Shown here piece by piece: positions 1 to 7,434 of a stretch of 64,000 nucleotides of DNA. Each line of letters opens with the position of its first letter. Within the stretch, counting starts at the first letter, position 1. Below the pieces are notes generated by a model. That model saw only the letters and a program-made list of their open reading frames with translations. It was not told the origin of the DNA and searched no databases. The stretch is from positions 806,001 through 870,000 of the forward strand of contig NZ_CP097636.1 in the NCBI RefSeq assembly GCF_023573145.1. The letters are read 5' to 3'. A program made the translations under genes and the position numbers. This stretch comes from Aquincola tertiaricarbonis (lineage in GTDB: Bacteria > Pseudomonadota > Gammaproteobacteria > Burkholderiales > Burkholderiaceae_C).

Positions 1-2
1 GC

Positions 3-1532
3 AGCTACGTGGTGCTGGTGCTGCTGCAGGGTGCGCAATGGGGCGCGGCGGTGTGGCTGTTCTGGAACCTGGGCACGCCATACCACCGGCTGGCGCTGAT
101 CCTGGTGGCCTATGCCTACACGCTGGGCGCGGTGCAGCTGCTGGTCACCCAGGGCAAGGTGTTCAACGCCTTCATCAGCCTGATCCTGGTGCCCACCATC
201 GCCCGCATCGTCACCGACCGCAGCGAGCCCTTCCACTGGCAGCTGGCCGTGGTGCTGGGCGTGATCTTCGTGGCCACGCTGGTCATCGGCCGCACGCACC
301 GCAGCGCGCTGGCGCAGGCCATCTCGCTGAAGGCGCGCACCGACCAGCTCGCGGCGCAGCTGCGGGTGGAAAAGGCCGCGGCCGACGAGGCCCGCCGCGC
401 GGCCGAAGCGGCCAGCCGCGCCAAGACCCAGTTCTTCGCGGCGGCCAGCCACGACCTTCGGCAGCCGCTGCATGCGATGGGCCTGTTCGCCGAGGCGCTG
501 CGCCAGCGCATCCGCGACCCCGAGGTGGCCTCGCTGGTCAACAGCATCAACGAGAGCGTGGACGCGCTGGAGGGCCTGTTCGGCGAGCTGCTGGACATCA
601 CCCGCATCGACAGCGGCGGCGTGGACGTGAACCCGCACCCGGTGCGTATGAAGGAGGTGTTCACCCGGCTGCGTCTGCACTTCGAGCCGCTGGCCTTCGA
701 GAAAGGCCTGGCGCTGAGCTTCCATGGCGACCAGCGCGTGGCCCAGACCGACCCGCTGCTGCTGGAGCGCATCCTGCGCAATCTGGTGAGCAACGCCATC
801 CGCTACACCGAAGATGGCGGCGTGCTGGTCAGCTGCCGGCAGCGCGGCGAACGGCTGCTGGTGCAGGTGTGGGACAGCGGCATCGGCGTGTCCGAGGCGG
901 CGCTGCCCCGCATCTTCGAAGAGTTCTACCAGGTGCACACCAGCCGCCCGCTGGAGGCGCACCACCGCAAGGGCCTGGGCCTGGGGCTGGCCATCGTCAA
1001 GCGCCTGGCCGACCTGCTGCAGGCACCGCTGACGGTGCGCTCGCGGGTGGACCGTGGCACCGTGTTCAGCCTGGAGCTGCCGGTGGGCATCGAGCAGCGC
1101 CGGGTCGAGCGCGACCTCACCCGCAGCAAGGCGGCCCTGGGCCTGACCCTCAACGGCCGCCGCATGGTGGTGGTGGAGGACGAAGCCGCGGTGCGCGAGG
1201 GCCTGGTGGTGCTGCTGCAGGCCTGGGGCGCGCAGGTGGATGCCTTCGAGACGGTGGAGGCGGTGCAGGCCTGGGCCGCCCAGCCCGGCACGCCGCAGCC
1301 CGACTTGCTGATCGTCGACTACCGGCTGCCGGCCGGCACCACCGGGCTGGAGGCGCTGGCCGTGCTGCGCGCACGCTGGCCCCGTGCGCAGCTGCCGGCC
1401 ATCGTGGTCACCGGCAGCAGCCTGGGCGGGCATGAGGACGAATCGGCGACGCACGACTTCCACCTGCTGATCAAGCCGGTGCTGCCCAACAAGCTGCGGG
1501 CGATGATCGCTTTCAAGCTGGGGATGCGCTGA
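3..1532 (+). CDS. Hybrid sensor histidine kinase/response regulator, 5' end outside the window
   Basis: The reading frame is open at the left edge, so the N-terminus is missing. Hydrophobic stretches in the first ~95 visible residues look like membrane segments. A short coiled coil follows, then the HisKA phosphoacceptor motif (ASHDLRQPLH, His about visible residue 148), then a HATPase_c domain with its N-box (NLVSNAIRYT) and a glycine-rich GLGLGLAIVKRL box. A receiver domain closes the protein; its phosphoacceptor Asp is in LLIVDYRLP, about residue 437. The architecture is membrane sensor, kinase and receiver in one chain, so the signal probably passes by internal phosphorelay to an unseen partner. 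The ligand cannot be told because the sensor part is cut off. The stop is 48 bp before the next gene. Confidence 0.92.
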   Translation, partial: SYVVLVLLQGAQWGAAVWLFWNLGTPYHRLALILVAYAYTLGAVQLLVTQGKVFNAFISLILVPTIARIVTDRSEPFHWQLAVVLGVIFVATLVIGRTHRSALAQAISLKARTDQLAAQLRVEKAAADEARRAAEAASRAKTQFFAAASHDLRQPLHAMGLFAEALRQRIRDPEVASLVNSINESVDALEGLFGELLDITRIDSGGVDVNPHPVRMKEVFTRLRLHFEPLAFEKGLALSFHGDQRVAQTDPLLLERILRNLVSNAIRYTEDGGVLVSCRQRGERLLVQVWDSGIGVSEAALPRIFEEFYQVHTSRPLEAHHRKGLGLGLAIVKRLADLLQAPLTVRSRVDRGTVFSLELPVGIEQRRVERDLTRSKAALGLTLNGRRMVVVEDEAAVREGLVVLLQAWGAQVDAFETVEAVQAWAAQPGTPQPDLLIVDYRLPAGTTGLEALAVLRARWPRAQLPAIVVTGSSLGGHEDESATHDFHLLIKPVLPNKLRAMIAFKLGMR

Positions 1533-1580
1533 TCGGCGGCCTGCGGCTAGAGTGCCCGCTTTACCCCGGGGAGAAGTCGC

Positions 1581-2603
1581 ATGCCGTTCCGTCGTCCTTT
1601 TCTGGGGGGGCGCCTGCACCCGCTGACCTTGGCGCTCAGCCTGCTGCTGGCAGCGCCGCTGGCCCAGGCGGCCGGCAGCTTCAGCGGTCTGTACGTGCTG
1701 GGCGACAGCCTGTCCGATGTCGGCAATGCGGCGCTGGCGGTCGGCACCGATCAGAACCAGGTCATCCTTTCCGACCTGTACGTGCCGCAGCGGCCTTATG
1801 CCAGCGGCACCTTGTCCAACGGGCCGGTGTGGGCCAGCTATTTCTCCAACAGCCTGGGCCTGGGCGACTCCCTGCCTTCGCTGGGCGGCGGCACCAACTA
1901 CGCCTTTGGCGGCGCCCGCACCAGCGGCGGCAGCGCGCCCAGCCTGACCACGCAGGCCGGGCAGCTGCTGGCTGCGGCAGGCGGCAAGCCCTTGCCGTCG
2001 GATGCGCTGTACGTGGTGGCCGGCGGCGGCAACAACGCCCGTGATGCGCTGGCCGACATCCTGGGCGGTGCCAACGTGGAAAGCACCCTGTCTGCGGCGA
2101 CCAGCACCTATGCCAACGACATCGGCAGCATCGTCGATGGCCTGCAGGCGGCGGGGGCCCGCCACATCGTCGTGTGGAACACGCCCAATCTCGGGCTGGT
2201 CCCTGCGGCCATCGCGTCGGGGCCCGTCGCGCAGTTCGGTGCCAGCTCCCTGGCGCAGCAGATGAACGTGGCGCTGGCCGCCCGACTGGCCAGCGAAGCC
2301 GACGTGCTCACGTTCGATCTTTATGGCCTGTTGACCAACGTCGTCGCGCAGACGCAGCAGTCGCCGGCCACCTCCAGCTTCACCAACGTCACGCAGGCCT
2401 GCGGCAACCCGGCAGCGTTCTGCGACCCGGCCACCGCGCTGTTCTGGGATGGCATCCACCCCACCACGCTGGGGCATCAGGTCATCGCCGCCGGGATGGT
2501 GGCCACGGTGGCGGCCATCCCTGAGCCGCAAACCTATGCCCTGATGCTGGGCGGCTTGGCCATGGTGGGATGGGCTGCGCGCCGCCAACGCACCAAGATG
2601 TAA
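1581..2603 (+). CDS. SGNH/GDSL hydrolase with PEP-CTERM sorting signal (copy 1)
   Basis: A 340-aa exported hydrolase of the GDSL lipase/esterase family. An N-terminal signal peptide (about residues 1-30, ending AQAA) precedes the GDSL block (VLGDSLSDVGN, nucleophile Ser43). Block III is represented by GGGNNA and block V by DGIHPT, which supplies the Asp and His of the triad. The C-terminus is a PEP-CTERM signal: PEP-TYALMLGG, a hydrophobic helix, then RRQR. The protein should be exported by Sec, processed by an exosortase and released or anchored at the surface with exopolysaccharide. The exosortase is not in this window. A GGGGAGA ribosome binding site precedes the ATG. The next gene is a paralogue in the same direction, so the pair looks like a tandem duplication. 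The substrate is unknown. Confidence 0.93.
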   Translation: MPFRRPFLGGRLHPLTLALSLLLAAPLAQAAGSFSGLYVLGDSLSDVGNAALAVGTDQNQVILSDLYVPQRPYASGTLSNGPVWASYFSNSLGLGDSLPSLGGGTNYAFGGARTSGGSAPSLTTQAGQLLAAAGGKPLPSDALYVVAGGGNNARDALADILGGANVESTLSAATSTYANDIGSIVDGLQAAGARHIVVWNTPNLGLVPAAIASGPVAQFGASSLAQQMNVALAARLASEADVLTFDLYGLLTNVVAQTQQSPATSSFTNVTQACGNPAAFCDPATALFWDGIHPTTLGHQVIAAGMVATVAAIPEPQTYALMLGGLAMVGWAARRQRTKM

Positions 2604-2745
2604 CAGGCGCGACCAAGTAAGCGGGCACTCGCTCGCGGTTTATCGTGCTTTAAGCCACAGGTTGCTGCGGTGCGGCAGCCGGTCGGGCTATCCTTCGGAC
2701 ACCTAGGCGAAACAAGTGTTACAGCCTGCGTCCAAGGAGCGTCCG

Positions 2746-3789
2746 TTGAAGCATCGAAATTCTGTCAAACGCGTACTGGCAGCTGCGCTGCTGGTGATGG
2801 TGAGCAGTGCCCAGGCCGGCTTTTCCGGGGTGTACCTGTTCGGCGACAGCCTCACCGACACCGGCAACGACGGCGTGGTGCTGACCCAGATCCAACAGGC
2901 GGGCATTCCCGTCGCGACTACCACCGACCCGGCCTGGGTGACCAGCAACGCCTATGTGTCCACCCGCCCGTTCGACCAGGGTTCGTTCACCAACGGCGTG
3001 GCCTGGGCGGTGCCCTTCGCGCAGGCGCTGGGCGTGAACCTGATGCCCTCGCTGCTGGGCGGCACCAACTACGCGTACGGCGGCGCCGAAACCGGCCGCG
3101 ACGGCACCGATCTGTGTCCGGTGCTGTGCGACTTTCCGTACAGCCTGAAGAGCCAGGTGGGGCAGTACCTGAAGCCGGGGACGTCGGCCGATCCCAACGC
3201 GCTGTATGTGGTGGCCGGCGGGGGCAACAATGCCCGCAACACCATCGGAGCGATTGCCGCAGCGAGCACGCCGGCCGAGCGCTTGGGCCAGATCAACGCG
3301 CTGGCCGAGGCCTATGCCAAGAACGTGGGCGACATCGTCGACACGCTGCAGGCCGCGGGCGCCCAGCACATCGTGGTCTGGGACACGCCCAACATCGGGC
3401 TCACGCCCTCGGTGGCCAGCTTCGGTGCCGATGCGCAGACGCTCGGTCTGGCCATGACCGGCGCGATGAACTCCGCGCTGGCCGAGCGGCTGGGCGGCGA
3501 GGCGGGCGTCACCACCTTTTCGGTCTTCAGCCTGCTCAACCAGGTGGCCGCCGATCCCACGGCCTACGGCCTGAGCAATGCCACCGATGCCTGCGCCGCG
3601 CTGGGCACCGCCTGCGACCCGACGCAGTACCTGTTCTGGGACGGCGTGCACCCCACCGCCACCGGCCATGAACTGCTGGCCGATGCCATGCTGGCGCACG
3701 TGGCCGCCATCCCGGAGCCGTCGACCTATGCGCTGATGCTGGGCGGCCTGGCGGCCGTGGGCTGGTTCGCCCGGCGCAAGGCGCGGTAG
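2746..3789 (+). CDS. SGNH/GDSL hydrolase with PEP-CTERM sorting signal (copy 2)
   Basis: Tandem paralogue of the preceding gene with the same order of parts: signal peptide, GDSL block (LFGDSLTDTGN), GGGNNA block, DGVHPT block and a PEP-STYALMLGG tail ending in RRKAR. The frame is open from a GTG at 2716, but I choose the TTG at 2746. It has an AAGGAG ribosome binding site at 2734-2739 and gives a clean signal peptide starting MKHRNSVKR. That makes 347 aa. Relative to copy 1 it carries an insertion with a CPVLC cysteine pair in the middle, so the two may differ in substrate. A 142-bp spacer separates the copies, so each may have its own promoter. The catalytic residues look intact. Confidence 0.92.
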   Translation: MKHRNSVKRVLAAALLVMVSSAQAGFSGVYLFGDSLTDTGNDGVVLTQIQQAGIPVATTTDPAWVTSNAYVSTRPFDQGSFTNGVAWAVPFAQALGVNLMPSLLGGTNYAYGGAETGRDGTDLCPVLCDFPYSLKSQVGQYLKPGTSADPNALYVVAGGGNNARNTIGAIAAASTPAERLGQINALAEAYAKNVGDIVDTLQAAGAQHIVVWDTPNIGLTPSVASFGADAQTLGLAMTGAMNSALAERLGGEAGVTTFSVFSLLNQVAADPTAYGLSNATDACAALGTACDPTQYLFWDGVHPTATGHELLADAMLAHVAAIPEPSTYALMLGGLAAVGWFARRKAR

Positions 3790-3811
3790 TGGAGGACGGC
3801 CGGGGCCGCAT

Positions 3812-3912
3812 CACCCGCCCGCCGGGCCGCCCCAAGGGCGGGTGCGCCCCAAGGGTCCGAAGGGCCCTTTGACAAGGGCCTGGGGGGCCGCGAGCGCAGC
3901 GAGCTTGGGGGC
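3812..3912 (+). repeat. Dispersed hairpin repeat, copy A (long form)
   Basis: First of six copies in the window. Left arm CACCCGCCC (3812-3820), constant 15-nt loop GCCGGGCCGCCCCAA (3821-3835), right arm GGGCGGGTG (3836-3844). A longer middle part holds a second hairpin, GGCCCTT-TGAC-AAGGGCC, followed by the conserved tail GCGAGCGCAGCGAGC-TTGGGGGC. The tail ends 4 bp from the stop codon of scpA. The copy sits between convergent genes and could work as a bidirectional terminator or 3'-end stabiliser; that role is inference. Confidence 0.85.
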
Positions 3913-3916
3913 TCCG

Positions 3917-4771
3917 TCAGCTGGGTGAGTAGGCCAGGCGCACGTAGATCGGCGCGAAGGCCTCGGCCTGCGTGATCTCGAGCAGGCGCTCCCGCGCCAG
4001 CTCGAGCATCGCGATGAAGGTGACCACCAGCACCGGCGCACCGCGCGTCACGTCGAACAGCTCCTCGAACTCAACGAAGCGCTTGCCCTGCAACCGGCGC
4101 AGCACGATGCTCATGTGCTCGCGCACCGACAGCTGCTCGCGGCTGATCTTGTGGTGCTGGTTCAGCTTGGCGCGCTTGAGGATGTCGGCCCAGGCCTCGC
4201 GCAGCTCGTCGATCGAGACGTCCGGGAAGCGCGGCTTCAGGCTCTGCTCGATCGTCACCTGCGCCCGCAGGAAGTCGCGGCCCAGCACCGGCAGTGCGTC
4301 GAGCTTGAAGGCGGCCAGCTTCATCTGCTCGTACTCGATCAGCCGGCGCACCAGCTCGGCCCGCGGGTCTTCGGGCTCATGCCCGTCAGCCGACTTCTTG
4401 GGCGGCAGCAGCATCCGGCTCTTGATCTCGATGAGCATCGCGGCCATCAGCAGGTATTCGCTGGCCAGCTCCAGGTTGCTCTTGCGGATCTGGTCGACAT
4501 AGGCCAGGTACTGGCGCGTCACGTCGGCCAGCGGAATGTCGAGGATGTTGAAGTTCTGCTTGCGGATCAGGTACAGCAGCAGGTCCAGCGGGCCTTCGAA
4601 GGCCTCGAGGAACACTTCCAGCGCGTCCGGCGGGATGTAGAGATCCTGCGGCATCGCGAACAGCGGCTCGCCATACAGGCGAGCCACCGCCACCGTGTCG
4701 ACCACGTTCGGCTGCGCTTCCAGCACCGGGGGCGGCAGCGGGCCGCCGGTGGGCGGCGATTCGTCGGACAT
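3917..4771 (-). CDS. scpA: Segregation and condensation protein A (ScpA)
   Basis: The 284-aa kleisin subunit of the bacterial SMC-ScpA-ScpB condensin. It bridges the SMC heads and ScpB, and helps to organise and segregate the chromosome. The family signature is clear from about residue 50: EVFLEAFEGPLDLLLYLIRKQNFNI can be read in pieces (FEGPLDLLLYLI, then IPLADVTRQYL). The winged C-terminal part that contacts the SMC head ends in FAPIYVRL. An extra ~40-residue proline-rich N-terminus is usual for beta-proteobacterial ScpA. The gene lies 18 bp downstream of a DUF3460 gene on the same strand, so the two probably form one transcript. Repeat copy A follows its stop codon. Confidence 0.96.
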   Translation of the reverse strand: MSDESPPTGGPLPPPVLEAQPNVVDTVAVARLYGEPLFAMPQDLYIPPDALEVFLEAFEGPLDLLLYLIRKQNFNILDIPLADVTRQYLAYVDQIRKSNLELASEYLLMAAMLIEIKSRMLLPPKKSADGHEPEDPRAELVRRLIEYEQMKLAAFKLDALPVLGRDFLRAQVTIEQSLKPRFPDVSIDELREAWADILKRAKLNQHHKISREQLSVREHMSIVLRRLQGKRFVEFEELFDVTRGAPVLVVTFIAMLELARERLLEITQAEAFAPIYVRLAYSPS

Positions 4772-4789
4772 CGGTGGTTGGCGGGGCGC

Positions 4790-4993
4790 TTACTTGCCCT
4801 TGGTCTGGTAGACGTAGGGCTGCTGCGGCACGCGGGCGTCCTGGTACTCGGCCTGGGCCTGGCGGTCGATCGGGCGGTCCCACAGCAGCGAGCGTCCGGC
4901 GCGCTGCTCGGCTTCCAGCGTGGGCTTCTTCTCCTTCAGCGAGTCGATGAACTGGGTCACGTCGGACTTGTAGGGCTTCCAGAAGAGCGGCAT
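4790..4993 (-). CDS. DUF3460 family protein
   Basis: A 67-aa protein of unknown function from a family found in beta-proteobacteria, recognisable from its opening PLFWKPYKSDVTQFI and the block LEAEQRAGRSLLWD. I start at the ATG at 4993, because the open frame further upstream overlaps the divergent lipoprotein gene and adds no family sequence. It is soluble and charged, with no signal peptide or membrane segment. It is probably co-transcribed with scpA, a neighbourhood commonly seen in Burkholderiales. No function can be read from the sequence. Confidence 0.85.
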   Translation of the reverse strand: MPLFWKPYKSDVTQFIDSLKEKKPTLEAEQRAGRSLLWDRPIDRQAQAEYQDARVPQQPYVYQTKGK

Positions 4994-5043
4994 GGCACGG
5001 TGGACAAGAATGGGCGGAACCTGAGAGTTTACCCGGGGCACCC

Positions 5044-5547
5044 ATGACACACAGGAACTGGAACGGCCGATGGGCCGCGGCCGCCGGCCTGGCGCTGGCG
5101 CTGCTGGCCGGCTGCGACGCCGAGCGCATCGCCAAACTGGAAGAGGGCGTGGCCACCGAGGCCGACGTGCGCCAGCAGTTCGGCGAGCCGGCCGCGGTGT
5201 TCGACGAGCCTGACGGCTCGCGCACCTTCGATTACCCGCGCCAGCCCGAAGGCGCGGTCAACTACCTCATCACCATCGGCCCCGACGGCCGCATGAGCGC
5301 GCTGCGCCAGGTGCTGACGCCGCGCAACTTCGAGCGCGTGCAGCCCGGCATGACGGCCGAGCAGGTGCGCCGCCTGCTGGGCCGACCCGCCCAGCAGCAG
5401 ACCTATGCGCTCAAGCAGCAGACCGAATGGGACTGGCGCTGGCGCGACGGCCAGCAGGCCAAGGTGTTCAACGTGGTGTTCGATGCGGACATGAAGGTGC
5501 TGCGCAGCGCGGTCATGGACGATCCGCGGCTGATGTCGCCGGGTTGA
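5044..5547 (+). CDS. BamE/SmpA-OmlA-like outer membrane lipoprotein
   Basis: A 167-aa lipoprotein. A short signal sequence ends in the lipobox LLAGC, with the lipidated Cys at residue 24. Two BamE/SmpA-like repeats follow: one starts EEGVATEADVRQQFGEPA, the other PGMTAEQVRRLLGRPA, each with the family pattern of a helix then GxPxxxxxx. BamE is the small lipoprotein of the outer membrane beta-barrel assembly machine. With two such repeats this one is probably a BamE-like paralogue, not BamE itself. It diverges from DUF3460 (50-bp gap). Its last 35 bp overlap the 3' end of the convergent SulP gene. Confidence 0.82.
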   Translation: MTHRNWNGRWAAAAGLALALLAGCDAERIAKLEEGVATEADVRQQFGEPAAVFDEPDGSRTFDYPRQPEGAVNYLITIGPDGRMSALRQVLTPRNFERVQPGMTAEQVRRLLGRPAQQQTYALKQQTEWDWRWRDGQQAKVFNVVFDADMKVLRSAVMDDPRLMSPG

Positions 5548-7210
5548 CCGGACCACCGGCCGCAGGCGCCAGTGCCGCCAGTGCCTCGGCCAGCGTGTCG
5601 GCCACGCCGCCTGCGCCCAGCGCCGCCTCCAGCCCGCCGCGCCGCACCAGGGAGCGCGGCTGCTCGTTCAGGTCGGCCAGCACCAGCCGCACGCCGCGGC
5701 GCTGCAGCACCCGGTGCAGCTGCTGCATGGCGTCCAGGCCCGAGGCGTCCATCGACACCAGCCGCTGCATCTCCAGCACCACGGCGCGGGTGCCGGCCGG
5801 CACCCGGTTCTCCAGCTCCTCGATCTTGCCCACCGCGCCGAAGAAGAGGGCGCCGTACAGCCGCAGCACCACCACGCCGGGCACCGGCACTTCCAGCGGC
5901 TGCGCGCGGAACAGCGTGCCCATGCGCCAGATGAAGAACACGCAGGCCGACACCAGCCCCACCTCCACTGCCACCGTGAGGTCGAACACCACGGTGAGCA
6001 CGAAGGTGCCCAGCAGTGTGGTGCGGTAGCCCAGCGAGAACTGCCGCAGCCGGGCGAACTCGTGCCACTCGCCCATGTTCCAGGCCACGAACAGCAGGAT
6101 GCCGGCCAGCACCGCCAGCGGCACGTACAGCGCCAGCGGCGCGGCCAGCAGCACGATGGTCAGCAGCGCCAGCGCATGCACCATGCCCGCCACCGGCGTG
6201 GTGGCGCCGGCCCGCAGGTTGGTGACGGTGCGTGCGATGGTGCCGGTGGCCGGGATGCCGCCGAAGAAGGGGGCCACCACGTTGGCCACGCCCTGGGCCA
6301 TCAGCTCCTGGTTGGGGTCGTGGCGCGGAAAGGCCGACTGGCCCAGGCTGTCGGCCACGCGCGCGCACAGCAGCGACTCGACCGCGCCCAGCAGCGCGAT
6401 GGTGACGGTGGGGATGAACAGCTGCTGCACGGTCTGCCAGCTGAAGGCCGGCAACGCGAACGTGGGCAGCCCCTGCGGAATGCCGCCGAAGCGGCTGCCG
6501 ATGGTTTCCACCGGCAGCGCCAGCAGCGTGGCCGCCAGCGTCAGCGTGACCAGCGCGACGATCTGCCCCGGCAGGCGGCCCGCGGCCTTGACCAGCGGCG
6601 GCACGTCACGCCGGAACAGCCGCGGCCACAGCATCAGCCCGCCGAAGCACAGCAGCCCCAGTACCAGCGCATGCGGGTTGAAGCTGGGCAGCGCGGCGCC
6701 CAGCGTGTGCAGCTGCGCGAAGAAGTCGGCCGGCAGCTTGTCTACCTTCAAGCCCAGCAGGTCGCGCACCTGCGACAGCGCGATCAGCACCGCGATGCCG
6801 TTGGTGAAGCCGATGACGATGTTGACCGGCACATAGCGCACCAGCGCGCCCAGCCGCAGCAGCCCCATCAGGAACAGCAGCACGCCGGCCAGCACGGTGG
6901 CGATCAGCAGGTTGGCCAGGCCGTAGCGCTCGACGATGCCGTAGACGATGACGATGAAGGCACCCGCCGGCCCGCCGATCTGCACGTTGCTGCCGCCCAG
7001 CGCGGAGATGAGGAAGCCGGCGATGATGGCCGTGAACAGCCCCGCCTCGGGCTTGACGCCGCTGGCAATCGCAAAGGCCATGGCCAATGGCAGCGCGACG
7101 ATGCCCACGGTGAGGCCGGCGCCGGCATCGGCGAAGAAGCGGTCGCGCGTGTAGCCCTTCAGGCTGCTGACGAGGCGCGGGCGAAAGCGGTGAAGCGGAA
7201 GCGGGGGCAT
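5513..7210 (-). CDS. SulP family anion transporter with STAS domain
   Basis: A 565-aa inner membrane transporter of the SulP/SLC26 family, which moves sulfate, bicarbonate or other anions. The start is set at the ATG at 7210: it has a GGAGA ribosome binding site, and the family N-terminus (RDRFFADAGAGLTVGIVALPLAMAFAI) begins shortly after. The 55 or more in-frame residues further upstream are alanine/proline-rich and not family-like. About 12 hydrophobic segments run through the first ~430 residues. The C-terminal ~110 residues form a STAS domain (RAVVLEMQRLVSMDASGLDAM). The substrate cannot be fixed from sequence; no carbonic anhydrase or sulfur-assimilation gene lies next to it. A long inverted repeat covers its ribosome binding site (see 7211-7268). 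Confidence 0.93.
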   Translation of the reverse strand: MPPLPLHRFRPRLVSSLKGYTRDRFFADAGAGLTVGIVALPLAMAFAIASGVKPEAGLFTAIIAGFLISALGGSNVQIGGPAGAFIVIVYGIVERYGLANLLIATVLAGVLLFLMGLLRLGALVRYVPVNIVIGFTNGIAVLIALSQVRDLLGLKVDKLPADFFAQLHTLGAALPSFNPHALVLGLLCFGGLMLWPRLFRRDVPPLVKAAGRLPGQIVALVTLTLAATLLALPVETIGSRFGGIPQGLPTFALPAFSWQTVQQLFIPTVTIALLGAVESLLCARVADSLGQSAFPRHDPNQELMAQGVANVVAPFFGGIPATGTIARTVTNLRAGATTPVAGMVHALALLTIVLLAAPLALYVPLAVLAGILLFVAWNMGEWHEFARLRQFSLGYRTTLLGTFVLTVVFDLTVAVEVGLVSACVFFIWRMGTLFRAQPLEVPVPGVVVLRLYGALFFGAVGKIEELENRVPAGTRAVVLEMQRLVSMDASGLDAMQQLHRVLQRRGVRLVLADLNEQPRSLVRRGGLEAALGAGGVADTLAEALAALAPAAGGPVNPATSAADRP

Positions 7211-7268
7211 GCGGTCTCCGGAGGGCTGCGGGAAGGAACGGGCCGACACGCCGCCGCCGGAGGACCGC
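7211..7268 (-). promoter_or_regulatory. Inverted repeat covering the SulP ribosome binding site
   Basis: On the minus strand the leader reads GCGGTCCTCCGG, about 35 nt, then CCGGAGACCGC directly before the ATG. The two arms (7257-7268 and 7211-7221) pair over 11 bp with one bulged base. The right arm contains the GGAG Shine-Dalgarno sequence. The paired form would hide the ribosome binding site. The pairing is seen in the sequence; a regulatory role is inference. Confidence 0.45.
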
Positions 7269-7434
7269 AGTGGTGCACCCGCGCCATGAAGCGGCGCCGC
7301 CGGGAGGGCGGCAACAGCGGCAGGGTGCGGGGTACCTCGGTCACAGCCCGGATTGTGCGCCGGAGCGTCCGCTTTCATGCGCAGGTCATGCAGCGCGGCC
7401 AGCATGCGCGGTCGTTTTCAACCGCTGCCACACC

